Shown: positions 9,124 to 18,435, counted from the stretch's first letter. The stretch: 64,000 nucleotides of DNA from Paraburkholderia susongensis (GCF_900177725.1 NZ_FXAT01000016.1:105479-169478), one strand, 5' to 3'. The notes: a model not told the origin generated them from the letters alone. A program made the numbers and translations.

Positions 9124-10281
9124 ATGGCTGATAAAAAATCGCGTCGCGCTGTTGTCATTGGTGGTTCGCTGGGCGGTCTGTTTACGGCCGCGTCTTTGCG
9201 CGCCATCGGCTGGACAGTCGATGTCTACGAGCGCTCGGTGAGCGAACTGGACAGCCGGGGTGGCGGGCTCGTCGTGCAGCCCGATCTGCTCGAGGCGTTC
9301 CGCTTCGCGGGCATCGCGCACGCGCCGCAGCTCGGCGTGCCATCGCGGGACCGGCAGTACCTCGACGCGAGCGGCAAGGTGCTGTTCCGCCAGCGCATGC
9401 CGCAGGCTCAGACAGCCTGGAGCGTGCTGTACAACACGTTGAAGGCAGGGCTGCCGGATGGGATCGTCCGTGCGGGTGTGGCACTCTCGGACTTCGTACA
9501 GGACGGCGATGGCGTCGAGGCGATCCTGTCGAATGGCGAGCGCGTTCGTGCGGATCTCCTGATTGCCGCAGACGGTCCGCACTCGACGACGCGCTCACTG
9601 TTGTTGCCCGACGATTTTCCGGACTATGCGGGATATGTGGCCTGGCGGGGGCTTCTGCCGGAAACGGCCGTAGACGGGGCTGCCGCGGCCCGGCTCGTCG
9701 ATGCGTTCACGTTCCAGAGCGGCGCTGCACACCAGTTGCTGACCTATCTCATCCCTGGAGAAGACGGCTCGACGCGTCCGGGAGAGCGGCGTTGGAACTG
9801 GGTCTGGTACCGGCCTCTGGCAGCCGGCGCACCGCTCGACGCGGCGCTGACGGACCGGTACGGCGTGCGGCGCACGCTCTCCGTCCCTCCGGGCGCCCTC
9901 AGCGACGAGAGCCGCGCACGTCTGCGAGCGGACGCCGGCGAGCAACTCGCGCCCGCACTGGCCGCGCTGGTTCACGCGACCGACGCGCCGTTCCTGCAGA
10001 TCATCCAGGATTACCGGGCGCCTAAGCTCGTGTTCGACAGGGCGGTGCTGCTAGGCGACGCGGCCTTTGTCGCGCGGCCGCACACCGGCGCAGGCGCCGC
10101 GAAGGCTGCCGCAAACGCGGTGGCCCTCGCACAGCGGCTGCGCGACCCCGACGGTTCGATCGATGAGGCGCTGGCACAGTGGGAAGCCGTGGAGTGGCAC
10201 AACGGTATGCGTCTGTACGAGTTCGGCATCAACCTCGGCGCGCAGATCATGGGCGACCTCAGCCTGCACACGGCACGATGA
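9124..10281 (+). CDS. FAD-dependent monooxygenase (DHPH-like), third paralogue
   Basis: A 385-residue flavoprotein monooxygenase. Seen: GGSLGGLFTAASL at the N-terminus, DVYERS, YAGYVAWRGLLPE near residue 165, and GDAAFVARPHTGAG near 315. The frame is open 84 bases upstream, but GGAAGGAG lies eight bases before this ATG and homology begins here. It shares most motifs with the genes at 826 and 5483 while being transcribed from the opposite strand, so the three arose by duplication. It ends 16 bp from the stop of a convergent AraC regulator, which is a plausible but unproven regulator. Expected reaction: NAD(P)H-dependent ring hydroxylation. Confidence 0.91.
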   Translation: MADKKSRRAVVIGGSLGGLFTAASLRAIGWTVDVYERSVSELDSRGGGLVVQPDLLEAFRFAGIAHAPQLGVPSRDRQYLDASGKVLFRQRMPQAQTAWSVLYNTLKAGLPDGIVRAGVALSDFVQDGDGVEAILSNGERVRADLLIAADGPHSTTRSLLLPDDFPDYAGYVAWRGLLPETAVDGAAAARLVDAFTFQSGAAHQLLTYLIPGEDGSTRPGERRWNWVWYRPLAAGAPLDAALTDRYGVRRTLSVPPGALSDESRARLRADAGEQLAPALAALVHATDAPFLQIIQDYRAPKLVFDRAVLLGDAAFVARPHTGAGAAKAAANAVALAQRLRDPDGSIDEALAQWEAVEWHNGMRLYEFGINLGAQIMGDLSLHTAR

Positions 10282-10297
10282 TGCGCTCCAGGGCGGT

Positions 10298-11224
10298 TCA
10301 TCGCGCGGACCGGCGTCGCCATGCACCTGGAGATACGCCGACGATCTTGAGGAACACGCGGCTCAAGTGGCTTTGATCCGCGAAGCCGCAATACGCCGCG
10401 ATCTCCGAAAGCGTCATGTCCGTGGCCACCATGAGTTGACGCGCCTGTTCCGTGCGCTTTTCGAGCACCCATTGATGCGGCGTTTGCCCCGTTTCCTTCG
10501 CAAATGCACGTATGAAATAGCCGCGCGACAAGTTGCATTCGCGCGCGACGTCGGCAATGGAGAGGCCATCGCGCGAAGGGGCGAGTAGTATTTCTTTCGC
10601 GCGTGTCGCGCAAGCCGCCGACAGTGCGCCTTTGACACCGCCTTTGATACGCTCGTCGGCGGGTCGCAGGTCGCCGTATTGACGCGCGAGATGCGTTCCA
10701 ATGGCAATGCCGAGTTGTTCGATGAAGAGCGTATTGAGCGGGCCGGACATCTCGAGGCTGGCGGCGAGCGCGCGAGCGAGATGGCCTAGCACGGCATCGT
10801 CCTGATTGGGCCCGCAGGTCAGCCCGCGGACGACGGCCACATTGTGCTCATCGGTCAGGCGAGTCAGGAATGCGTGAGACAACTCGACAAGCAGAAAGTC
10901 GAAGTTGCCATATAAGTCGGCCCGATAGTCCTCGGAGAAATCGCGAATATAAATCGAGCTGTCATGAAAGCGCCGATCGATTGGCCTCGCGCCGCGAAAG
11001 ATCTTGCGCCGGTGACCGCTTCGCAACGAGACGCCCACGAGAAAGCCGCGTTCGCATCCTGGCATCGCGATGCGTTCCAGTTCCGGTTTGTCCATGCACT
11101 TGCGAAAGAACGTGATGTCACCGTTCTCGACCTGCAGGTCCTGGCGCAGATTGGTGGAGACGCACCCGAGCGAATCTTTCGACCCGGTCGATGTGCCTTG
11201 CGTGAACGCTGACGAAATCATCAA
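10298..11224 (-). CDS. AraC-family transcriptional regulator
   Basis: A 308-residue regulator. The C-terminal 100 residues carry the two helix-turn-helix motifs of AraC/XylS proteins: LSIADVARECNLSRGYFIRA and LSEIAAYCGFADQSHLSRVF. The N-terminal two thirds is an effector or dimerisation region without a recognisable motif. It converges on the third monooxygenase gene and diverges from the haloperoxidase-like gene across 457 bp; either could be its target. No strong ribosome-binding site was seen for the chosen start. Confidence 0.9.
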   Translation of the reverse strand: MMISSAFTQGTSTGSKDSLGCVSTNLRQDLQVENGDITFFRKCMDKPELERIAMPGCERGFLVGVSLRSGHRRKIFRGARPIDRRFHDSSIYIRDFSEDYRADLYGNFDFLLVELSHAFLTRLTDEHNVAVVRGLTCGPNQDDAVLGHLARALAASLEMSGPLNTLFIEQLGIAIGTHLARQYGDLRPADERIKGGVKGALSAACATRAKEILLAPSRDGLSIADVARECNLSRGYFIRAFAKETGQTPHQWVLEKRTEQARQLMVATDMTLSEIAAYCGFADQSHLSRVFLKIVGVSPGAWRRRSAR

Positions 11225-11681
11225 AGCTACCTCGAGCCGGGCGCGACCCGGCGTGCGTTTGCTGACGGCCCGCTCAGCGGCCCGCCAGGCGGCCGGCCGA
11301 AAGCGCCTGAACCGACGTGATTCGCGTACCGTCTGCCGGGCACCGGCAAGACGCGGCTTGCTCTGTAACGTACCGCAGTGCCCGGTGGTAGTACGTCGCG
11401 ATTATGGCGCAGAACGGTGCAACACGGTGGTTTCGCGATTGGTAATCCGGGCCGCGATTTCCAGTCATCCAAGCATCTTGCCGTTCAGGGTTTGGCCGAG
11501 GTTCTTCGGGCAACTGGAAGCGCCATTAAGCATATTTAAGTGCCGGCAAAGGACCTTTTATCTTTCCGTCGATAAGCTCTATTCCCGGTGCGAAGCATGG
11601 ACCGTTTGCATCGCGGACAACAGCAACGTGCAAACTCAGTGCGCCATTGAGCGTTTGGGAATGCCAGGACGGAGAACACGG
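11225..11681. other. 457-bp intergenic region between divergent AraC and hydrolase genes
   Basis: No supportable gene. The left 250 bases are GC-rich. An AT-rich patch around 11525-11585 (TTAAGCATATTTAAG) could hold the promoter of the hydrolase at 11682. An open frame runs through on the plus strand from 11070, but its sequence is low-complexity Arg/Ala-rich and antisense to the AraC gene, so it was not called. Confidence 0.5.
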
Positions 11682-12659
11682 ATGAACTTGCAAGCAAACG
11701 GGATCACGCCTTCGCCGACGCGGCGCAGAATACTATCGGCCGGCGCAGAGGCGGCCGGCGCGGTCGCCATGTCGGGTGTGGCGGCATCGGCGGCCGGCGG
11801 GACGGCTGCGCACGCCGCAAACGGACATCAGCGCAGCGGCGGTTACGTCAGGGCCGAAGACGGCACCGAAATCTACGTCAAGGACTGGGGCGCGGGCACG
11901 ACGGTGGTCTTCTCGCACGGCTGGCCACTTTCGGCGGACGCGTGGGATCCGCAGATGCTCTTTCTGGTGAATCAGGGCTATCGCGTGATCGCGCACGATC
12001 GCCGCGGGCATGGACGCTCGGGGCAACCGTCCGCCGGAAATGATATGGATACCTATGCAGACGATCTGGCCGCCGTGCTCGATGCCCTCGATTTGCGTAA
12101 CGCCATGCTCGTCGGCCACTCGACGGGCGGCGGCGAGGTTGCGCGCTACATCGGCCGGCACGGCTCGAAGCGGGTGGCCAAGGCCGTGCTGATCGGTGCG
12201 GTGCCGCCGCAGATGGTCGAGTCGGCGACCAACCCCGGCGGCCTGCCCATGTCCGTGTTCGACGGCATTCGCGATGGCGTGGCCGCCAATCGGTCGCAGT
12301 TCTATCTCGACGTCGCAATGCCGTTCTATGGGTTCAACCGCCCGAACGCGAAGGTGTCGCAGGGCTTGATTCAGGACTTCTGGCGTCAGGGCATGCAGGG
12401 CTCGATCAAAGGGCAATACGAGTGCGTCAAGCAGTTCTCCGAGGTCGACTACACGGAGGACCTGAAGAAGATGGACGTGCCCACGCTCATCCTGCATGGC
12501 GACGATGACCAGATGGTGCCGATCGACAATTCGGCACGTCTGTCGGCGAAGATCGTCAGGAACGCCACGCTCAAGGTGTATCCCGGTGCGTCGCATGGCA
12601 TGTGCAGCACGCATGTCGCACAGGTGAACGCGGATCTGCTGGCTTTCCTCAAAGAGTGA
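11682..12659 (+). CDS. Tat-exported alpha/beta hydrolase, non-haem chloroperoxidase-like
   Basis: A 325-residue alpha/beta hydrolase with a twin-arginine-like leader (TRRRILSAGAEAAGAV, then an Ala-rich stretch ending at AHAANG). Seen: oxyanion-loop FSHGWPLSADAWD near residue 82, nucleophile elbow GHSTGGGEV near 146, acid in LHGDDDQMVP near 272, and catalytic His in GASHGMCSTH near 305. These match cofactor-free bacterial haloperoxidases/perhydrolases. GGAG lies seven bases before the ATG. An exported copy suggests a periplasmic esterase or peracid-forming enzyme. The next genes (40-codon frame and HD-fold gene) follow in the same direction. Confidence 0.9.
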   Translation: MNLQANGITPSPTRRRILSAGAEAAGAVAMSGVAASAAGGTAAHAANGHQRSGGYVRAEDGTEIYVKDWGAGTTVVFSHGWPLSADAWDPQMLFLVNQGYRVIAHDRRGHGRSGQPSAGNDMDTYADDLAAVLDALDLRNAMLVGHSTGGGEVARYIGRHGSKRVAKAVLIGAVPPQMVESATNPGGLPMSVFDGIRDGVAANRSQFYLDVAMPFYGFNRPNAKVSQGLIQDFWRQGMQGSIKGQYECVKQFSEVDYTEDLKKMDVPTLILHGDDDQMVPIDNSARLSAKIVRNATLKVYPGASHGMCSTHVAQVNADLLAFLKE

Positions 12660-12689
12660 GATCGGCCGAAACGATCTGGAGAGACACGT

Positions 12690-12812
12690 ATGGGCTTTCA
12701 GCGCTGCGTAGAGACTGCCGAAGGCACTTCGTTCCAGTTCGAGGAGCGCGATCTCGCGCGGCACGGCGCGGTGCGGACGTCGCGCGAGGCGCGGGCACGG
12801 AGCGCGCGATGA
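12690..12812 (+). CDS. Small hypothetical protein (40 aa), coupled to the HD-fold gene
   Basis: An open frame too short for most gene finders. It starts with ATG eight bases after GGAG and its TGA overlaps the ATG of the next gene (ATGA at 12809-12812), the arrangement of translationally coupled genes. The product begins MGFQRCVETAEGTSFQFEER and ends in an Arg-rich tail; no family is recognised. It could be a real small protein or merely a translated leader that feeds ribosomes onto the HD-fold gene. Confidence 0.4.
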   Translation: MGFQRCVETAEGTSFQFEERDLARHGAVRTSREARARSAR

Positions 12813-13492
12813 AACCCGCACCCGCGGCATCGCCGGACGAAGTGGCGGGTGTGCGTATTCCGCAAACCGCGCTCGCGATCCTCGCCGCCGAAAACGCCTG
12901 CGCGGCGCTCGAGCCGGTTCTGGTCGGGCACGCCCGGCGTGTCTTCGTGTTCGCGGCGCTGATCGGCCGGCGCGAGCACCGGGCGTGCGACGAGGAAACG
13001 CTCTATGTGACGGCGATGTACGCGAATATGGGACTCAGTCCGGCCTATGCGCACTCGAGCTTGCGCTACGAGGTGGACGGCGCCGATGCGGCGCGTTCGT
13101 TGCTTGCGGATGTCTCCCCCCGCGTGGCCGAGGACGTGTGGCGGGCGATCGCGCTGCACACCACGCCGGGTATTCCAGTGCATGTTTCGCCGCTTGCGCA
13201 CGTGCTCGCGGAGGCGGCAGGGACCGATCTCGTCGGCACGAACTACGACGCGTACACGCGTGCCGAACGCGAGGCCATTCTCGCGGCCTATCCACGCGAA
13301 GCCACGTTCAACGAAGACGTGATCCGGGCAATAGGCAGAGGCCTCGCGCATCGGCCGCACACGACGAGCGGCACGTGGAGCGCGGACATTCTTGCCCGCA
13401 TGGATCCCGATTACTGCCGGCTGAACTTTTGCGGGCTGATTCTCGGCTCGCGCTGGAGTCGGCCGGACAGGGACGTCTCTTTTCGCCCATGA
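12809..13492 (+). CDS. HD-fold protein (cyanamide-hydratase-like family) lacking the HD dyad
   Basis: A 227-residue helical protein of the HD superfamily branch that includes cyanamide hydratase. The family landmarks are present: first His in LVGHARRVF near residue 41, the YEVDGADAARSLL segment near 83, AIALHTTPGI near 108, and GTDLVG near 133. At the position of the diagnostic His-Asp pair (normally LHDLGL) the sequence reads MYANMGL, so both metal ligands are replaced by Ala and Asn. The ATG has GGAG six bases before it and overlaps the small frame upstream. It may be a pseudo-enzyme, or may bind metal differently. It converges with a TetR gene 24 bp away. Confidence 0.75.
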   Translation: MKPAPAASPDEVAGVRIPQTALAILAAENACAALEPVLVGHARRVFVFAALIGRREHRACDEETLYVTAMYANMGLSPAYAHSSLRYEVDGADAARSLLADVSPRVAEDVWRAIALHTTPGIPVHVSPLAHVLAEAAGTDLVGTNYDAYTRAEREAILAAYPREATFNEDVIRAIGRGLAHRPHTTSGTWSADILARMDPDYCRLNFCGLILGSRWSRPDRDVSFRP

Positions 13493-13516
13493 CAAGGGAT
13501 GTCATGAAGCCCGGTT

Positions 13517-14227
13517 TCATCCCGATGCCGGCCTGCCCGATTTGCGGTGCGATCGCTTGAGCGCATGGGGCACGCCATTCAGGAACGCGTCGATTTGCTG
13601 GGCGATTTGCGCGTCGATATCTTCGGGCACCGGCAAAGCATAAATCCACTTGCGCACGCCGATATAGAAAATGCTGGCGTGCAGGCTCCAGATCAGCTCG
13701 AGGTCGGAGGCCCGTTCCGTGGCGGTCGTGGCGGCATCCGCGCCGTACGCCGCGCGGATCTCGCGCATCATCGGCATGAACACGCGTTCGCGCAGGCGCC
13801 CCAGGTAGCGCGAGTTGATGCCTTCCTTGGTGAGCCCGGCGAAGATGAAGATGCGGATCCACTCGCGCCGCAGGATGACTTTCGCATACGCCGTGTAGAA
13901 GCGCACCATCCGCTCCTGAATGGGAATCGCGCGGTCCGTTATGAGCTTTTCCCACGCCGTGTTCCACTCGTAGACTTCGTCGTAGACGCGGTCGATCAGC
14001 GCTTCCTTGCTGGGGAAATACCGGTAAAGCAGTGGCTGGGTGACGCCGATCTGGCGCGCCAGCTCGCGTGTGCTGCCTGAAAATCCGTGCGTCGCGAAAT
14101 GATCGATGGCTTTGAGGACGATTTGCCGCTCGCGCACTTCGGGCGGAAGGCGCCGCCCCGCGCCGGGCTGGCCGCCATTCGCGGCGTCGTCGGGCGGCTC
14201 GGTCTGCGCGGTTGCTCTACGGGGCAT
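13517..14227 (-). CDS. TetR-family transcriptional regulator
   Basis: A 236-residue repressor. The N-terminal helix-turn-helix is clear: GSTRELARQIGVTQPLLYRY with FPSKEALIDRVYDEV after it, at about residues 45-80. The remainder is the helical ligand-binding and dimerisation domain. A further in-frame ATG lies 39 bases upstream, but the chosen one is preceded by GGAGTGG. It lies just downstream of the molybdoenzyme operon (154 bp gap, same strand) and may be its regulator, or that of the hydrolase genes facing it. Confidence 0.9.
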   Translation of the reverse strand: MPRRATAQTEPPDDAANGGQPGAGRRLPPEVRERQIVLKAIDHFATHGFSGSTRELARQIGVTQPLLYRYFPSKEALIDRVYDEVYEWNTAWEKLITDRAIPIQERMVRFYTAYAKVILRREWIRIFIFAGLTKEGINSRYLGRLRERVFMPMMREIRAAYGADAATTATERASDLELIWSLHASIFYIGVRKWIYALPVPEDIDAQIAQQIDAFLNGVPHALKRSHRKSGRPASG

Positions 14228-14381
14228 GCTGGATCCACTCCTCGATCGGTGGACTGGATCATACAAACTTTGACCCCGGGTGGCTAGCGGCAGGCGGACC
14301 GTGAGCGCTGCGCCGTATGGCCTCGCAGCCGGTGCGACCGCTCGCTTGGACCGGGCCGACGGTGTGGCGCAAGCGTGCCCA

Positions 14382-16646
14382 TCACGCGTCGATGAGCGTC
14401 CTCAGCGCGTCGCCCGCCAGCGGCATTTCGCGCACCCGCTTGCCCGTCGCGTCGAACAGCGCATTGGCGAGCGCACCTGCCGTGGGACCCATCGAGGCCT
14501 CCGCCGTACCGAGGAACGGCGCGCCGGGCCGGTCGATCAGATGAACGTCGATGCGCTTCGGTACCGAGGAAAAGCGCAGGATCGGGTACGTTCCCCAGTC
14601 GAAGCTGCGAATGCGGTTCGTGTCGTAGCGCAGTTCTTCGTGCAGGGTCCAGCTGGCCGACTGCACGATGCCGCCTTCGATCTGGTTGCGCGCGCCGTCG
14701 GGATTCACGATCTGGCCGCAATCCACAGCGGCCTGCGCTTGTTCGAGCCTGACGAGGCCCGTTTCGGGCTCGACGGAGATTTCCACGGCGATGGCGACAT
14801 AGGCCATCAGGTTCTTGTACTTCGCGAATGCGAAGCCCACGCCGCGATTGCGCGCGCGCGGCGCGCGCGGCCAGCCGAACTGCTTTGCCGCAAGCTCGAT
14901 CACGTCCTTCGCGCGCGGATCGTCGAGGTGACGCAGCCGGAACTCGACGGGGTCGATGCCGGCCATGTATGCGAGCTCGTCCATCGTGCTTTCGATGGAG
15001 AACACGTTGGTATGCGCGCCAAGCGAGCGCATCGCCGAGGTCTGCAGGGGCATGGTCGGCGAGAAGTTGTTCATTACCTCGATGTTCGGCAATGTGTAGA
15101 GCGGAATCCCGTTGCGGTCGCCGCCGCCCTCGGGCTGCGGCATCGGCGTGGAGGGCGCGGAAACGAAGGGTTTTTCGAGCATGCGTGCGGGCAGCAGGCG
15201 CCCCGCGTTGACGATGCGCTCGTTGTGCGAACTGCTCCAGAGCGCGTATTGCCAGTCCACGATGCGACCGCTCGCGTCGATCGACGCCTTCACCTGCGTC
15301 ACCATCGCGGGCGTGAAGTGGTCCCACGTGTGTTCCTGTTCGCGCATCCATTGCACGCGCACCGGATGCCCCGGCATGGCCGTGGCGATCAGCGCGGCAT
15401 GCGCGGCGGCATCGTCGGCGCCGTTGTGGCCATAGCAGCCGGAGCCTTCGGTGTGGACGCAGCGCACGCTTTCCTTTGGCATGGCGAGCATTTCGGCCAG
15501 CGCGTCGCGCAGCGGATAGACCCCTTGCGAGTGGGTCCAGACGGTGAGCTGGCCGCCGTCGAGTTGCGCGACGGCGCAGGACGGCCCGATCGAGCCATGC
15601 AGCAGATAGCGCTTGATGAAGCGTGCCTCCACTGTCTTGACGGCGGGCTCAGCGGGGGCATGGTGGTCCGCGATCCTGATCTGCTGCGTGCAGAGCGGCT
15701 TGAGGTCGCGATGCACGGTCGCCGGATCCGGCAGGGGCCGTCCGGGCGACCATTGGCTGCTCGCCGCGAGGGCGCGTTGCGCCACCACGGCCTGCCATTC
15801 GCCTTGCGCCACCACGGCCAGCATGCTGCCGTTGCGCACGATCCTGAGCACGCCGGGCATCTTCATGACCGCGGCTTCATCGAAGGCGAGGAGCTTCGCG
15901 TCGTACACGGGCGGCATGACGACGCGCGCGTGCAGCATGCCCGGCAGCTGCATGTCATGAACGTAGCTCACGCCGCCTGTGACCTTCGACGGGATGTCGA
16001 GCCGCGGGAGCGGCGTGCCGATCACGCGGAACGTCTTCGGATCCTTGAGCGGTGAGGTGGGCGTCGCGTTGCGATGCAGGTCCACGAGGCCGACGGCCTC
16101 GCCATAGGTCATCGTGCGGCCGTCCTGCGCGCGAATCACGGCGTCGCTTGCGGCGAGCGCGCCGGCATCGACGCCAAAGCGCTTCGCGGCGGCGTCGACG
16201 AGCAGGCCGCGAACTTGCGCGGCGGCATTGAGCAGCGCACTGCCGCTGTCGGCTATGGTATGGCTGCCGGCAGTCAGACCCTCGTCTGGCGAGGCGCCCG
16301 TGTCGGCGGTGAGGAACGTGATGAGCGAGGGCGCCATGTTCAGCTCTTCGGCGGCGACCTGAAGCAGGGCCGTGCGCACGCCGGTGCCGAGCTCGACCTT
16401 GCCGGTGAAGACCGTGACCTTGCCTTCGGGTGTGATCTTGATCCACGCATCGAGCAACGGATTGGTCTTGAGGCTGCCCGCAAGCGCCTGGGTAGCCTTA
16501 CCAATGTGCACGGCCGCGCCCTCGTCGGCGATGACTTCCTGAGCGGGCACGTCAGCGCCCTTGACCATGCTGAACGCGACGAAGAGCGCGCCGGAAATCA
16601 TGAAGTGCCGGCGGCCTTCGTCGATGGAATCGTCGTGGTGGCTCAT
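14382..16646 (-). CDS. Molybdopterin-binding large subunit of an isoquinoline/aldehyde oxidoreductase-type hydroxylase
   Basis: A 754-residue subunit of the xanthine dehydrogenase superfamily (IorB/NicB type), carrying the molybdopterin cytosine dinucleotide centre. A twin-arginine-like leader (EGRRHFMISGALFVAF) places the complex in the periplasm. Seen: KVELGTGVRTALLQ, SSQWSPGRPLPDP, EGSGCYGHNGADDAAAHAAL near residue 375 and YMAGIDPVEFRLRHL near 565. An open frame continues far upstream, but the ATG chosen overlaps the stop of the 2Fe-2S gene by four bases, so the two subunits are made in step. Likely hydroxylates an N-heterocycle or aldehyde, passing electrons through the 2Fe-2S subunit to the adjacent cytochrome. 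Confidence 0.91.
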   Translation of the reverse strand: MSHHDDSIDEGRRHFMISGALFVAFSMVKGADVPAQEVIADEGAAVHIGKATQALAGSLKTNPLLDAWIKITPEGKVTVFTGKVELGTGVRTALLQVAAEELNMAPSLITFLTADTGASPDEGLTAGSHTIADSGSALLNAAAQVRGLLVDAAAKRFGVDAGALAASDAVIRAQDGRTMTYGEAVGLVDLHRNATPTSPLKDPKTFRVIGTPLPRLDIPSKVTGGVSYVHDMQLPGMLHARVVMPPVYDAKLLAFDEAAVMKMPGVLRIVRNGSMLAVVAQGEWQAVVAQRALAASSQWSPGRPLPDPATVHRDLKPLCTQQIRIADHHAPAEPAVKTVEARFIKRYLLHGSIGPSCAVAQLDGGQLTVWTHSQGVYPLRDALAEMLAMPKESVRCVHTEGSGCYGHNGADDAAAHAALIATAMPGHPVRVQWMREQEHTWDHFTPAMVTQVKASIDASGRIVDWQYALWSSSHNERIVNAGRLLPARMLEKPFVSAPSTPMPQPEGGGDRNGIPLYTLPNIEVMNNFSPTMPLQTSAMRSLGAHTNVFSIESTMDELAYMAGIDPVEFRLRHLDDPRAKDVIELAAKQFGWPRAPRARNRGVGFAFAKYKNLMAYVAIAVEISVEPETGLVRLEQAQAAVDCGQIVNPDGARNQIEGGIVQSASWTLHEELRYDTNRIRSFDWGTYPILRFSSVPKRIDVHLIDRPGAPFLGTAEASMGPTAGALANALFDATGKRVREMPLAGDALRTLIDA

Positions 16647-17155
16647 GATGCTGTCTTTGCGGCAGTGGTGGGTTGCGCGGCGGGGGCGCCCGCCTGCGGC
16701 GCGGGCAGGCCCGCGACTTCGCGGATGGCGGCGAGGATGCGCATGTGCGTGCCGCAACGGCACAGGTTCGGCTCCATGTGCGCGCGCAGTTCCTGCTCCG
16801 TGGGATGCGCGTTGCGATCGAGCAGCGCCTGGGCGCGCATGATCATGCCCGCGATGCAATAGCCGCACTGCGCGGCTTGATGCCTGATGAACGACTGCTG
16901 CAGCGCGCCCGGATGCGCCGCGCTGCCGAGACTTTCGAGCGTGCGCACCGGCCTCGTGCCGATCGCGCTGACGGGCACGAGGCAGGAGAACGTCGCCTCG
17001 CCGTCCACGATGACCGTGCACGCGCCGCATTGACCGAGTCCGCAGCCGAACTTCGCGCCGTGAAGCTCGAGATCGTTGCGCAAGGCGTAAAGCAGCGGCG
17101 TTGACGGATCGATGTCGAGCGAGTGCTGGACGCCGTTTACGTTGAGTGAAATCAT
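16643..17155 (-). CDS. 2Fe-2S small subunit of molybdenum hydroxylase
   Basis: A 170-residue electron-transfer subunit (IorA/NicA type) with both expected clusters: the plant-ferredoxin-like site GCGLGQCGACTV followed by FSCLVPV, and the C-terminal helical site QCGYCIAGM with NLCRCGTH. The C-terminal 20 residues are an Ala/Pro-rich tail beyond the usual family end. It overlaps its neighbours by four bases on each side, cytochrome gene before and large subunit after, so all three are translationally coupled. Confidence 0.95.
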   Translation of the reverse strand: MISLNVNGVQHSLDIDPSTPLLYALRNDLELHGAKFGCGLGQCGACTVIVDGEATFSCLVPVSAIGTRPVRTLESLGSAAHPGALQQSFIRHQAAQCGYCIAGMIMRAQALLDRNAHPTEQELRAHMEPNLCRCGTHMRILAAIREVAGLPAPQAGAPAAQPTTAAKTAS

Positions 17156-18435
17156 CGCGCACTGTCCTCCTTCCTAAGCTGGCTGACGAGCGGTTCGGCG
17201 TCGGGCCAGGCGGGTCCTGCCGAGTAAGCGCCGCGGATGTAGGCGACGAGGTCGGCGATCTGGCGGTCGTCATAGACGCCCGCAAACGCGGGCATGTAGT
17301 TCATCGTGTCCGCGCCGTGCCAGGTGATGCCGTTCAGGATCATCTGCACCGCGTTGCGCGGTGTGTTCGCGTTGATCGCCGTGCTGAACGCGAGCGCCGG
17401 GCGCTCGCCGATCGTCTGCATCGGCGAGCCCGTGCCGTGGCATTGCGCGCAGGAGGCGTTGAAGAACACGGCGCCGCGCTGTTCGGCGGGCGTGGGTTCG
17501 CGTGCCGCGACGCGCACGGCTGGTGCGGCTTCGCGCGGCGCGCCCTTCTGGAGCGAGAGGATGTAAGTGGCGATCGCCTCGACGTCTTCCATCGGCACGG
17601 TCGCGAGATCGCGCGTGACCGGCAGCATCGGGCCCGCGGCGGCGCCGTGCTCCGAGGCGCGTCCGGTACGCAGGTAGGTGACGAGCTGTTCCTTCGTCCA
17701 CGGCTTCGCCGCGCTGCCGAGTGCATTGAGCGGGGGCGCTTCCCAGCCGTCCACGACGCCGCCGTCGAATGCGTGGCCGGCCTTCTCGCCGCCGATGGCG
17801 TTCAGCGGCGAATGGCACGACGCGCAGTGGCCGAGACCATCGACGAGCAGCTTGCCGCGATTCCACTGCGCGTCTTGCGAAGCATCCGCCTCGCGGGGAC
17901 CCGAACGCAGGAACAACAGGTTCCAGAAGGCCACCGGCGGCCTGAAGTTCAGCGGAAAGATCAGCTGATTGGCGGGCGCGCTCGCCTGAACCGGTTCCCG
18001 GCTCATCAGATACGCATAGGCCGCGGCAATGTCGTGATCGGACATGCGGGTGAAATGCACATAGGGAAACGCGGGGTAGAGGAGATGGCCGTCCCGCGAA
18101 ATTCCATGCCGCACAGCCCGCGCAAAGGCGGCCTCGGACCATGCGCCGATGCCCGTTTGCGGGTCGGGCGTGATGTTGGTTGCGTAGATCGTGCCGAACG
18201 GCGTCGCGAGCGGCAAGCCGCCCGCGAACGGCTGGCCGTCCTTCGCCGTGTGGCAGACGATGCAGTCGCCGAGCGCGACCACGCGCGCACCCTCGCGCTT
18301 GAGCTGCGCATCGAAGCTGTCCGGGGCCGGCGGCGCGATCGGCGCGATGGCCGGCTTGTACATGATGGCTGCGGCGATCGCGAGGCCCGCGACGACGATC
18401 CCCGCTGCAGCGATCCCGAGGCGTCTGCGGTTCAT
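17152..18435 (-). CDS. Tri-haem cytochrome c subunit (electron acceptor of the molybdoenzyme)
   Basis: A 427-residue membrane-anchored or exported cytochrome with three CXXCH sites: CIVCH near residue 58, CASCH near 203 and CAQCH near 341. The N-terminus has a positively charged start followed by a hydrophobic stretch (LGIAAAGIVVAGLAIAAAI). This is the subunit that carries electrons from periplasmic alcohol, aldehyde, gluconate or nicotinate-type dehydrogenases to the respiratory chain. In nicotinate hydroxylase NicB the haem domain is fused to the large subunit; here it is a separate gene. The frame is open upstream, but this ATG gives a proper signal anchor. Confidence 0.92.
   Translation of the reverse strand: MNRRRLGIAAAGIVVAGLAIAAAIMYKPAIAPIAPPAPDSFDAQLKREGARVVALGDCIVCHTAKDGQPFAGGLPLATPFGTIYATNITPDPQTGIGAWSEAAFARAVRHGISRDGHLLYPAFPYVHFTRMSDHDIAAAYAYLMSREPVQASAPANQLIFPLNFRPPVAFWNLLFLRSGPREADASQDAQWNRGKLLVDGLGHCASCHSPLNAIGGEKAGHAFDGGVVDGWEAPPLNALGSAAKPWTKEQLVTYLRTGRASEHGAAAGPMLPVTRDLATVPMEDVEAIATYILSLQKGAPREAAPAVRVAAREPTPAEQRGAVFFNASCAQCHGTGSPMQTIGERPALAFSTAINANTPRNAVQMILNGITWHGADTMNYMPAFAGVYDDRQIADLVAYIRGAYSAGPAWPDAEPLVSQLRKEDSAR

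Noticed and set aside
13489..13560. 24-codon frame overlapping the HD-fold stop by ATGA, with a CPIC motif
   Set aside because: It is antisense to the conserved end of the TetR gene, has no ribosome-binding site of note, and is too short to support.
14280..16055. 591-codon open frame on the plus strand opposite the molybdopterin subunit gene
   Set aside because: Composition is Arg/His/Ala-rich without any motif, and it is the complement of a clearly conserved enzyme; it results from GC-biased third positions.
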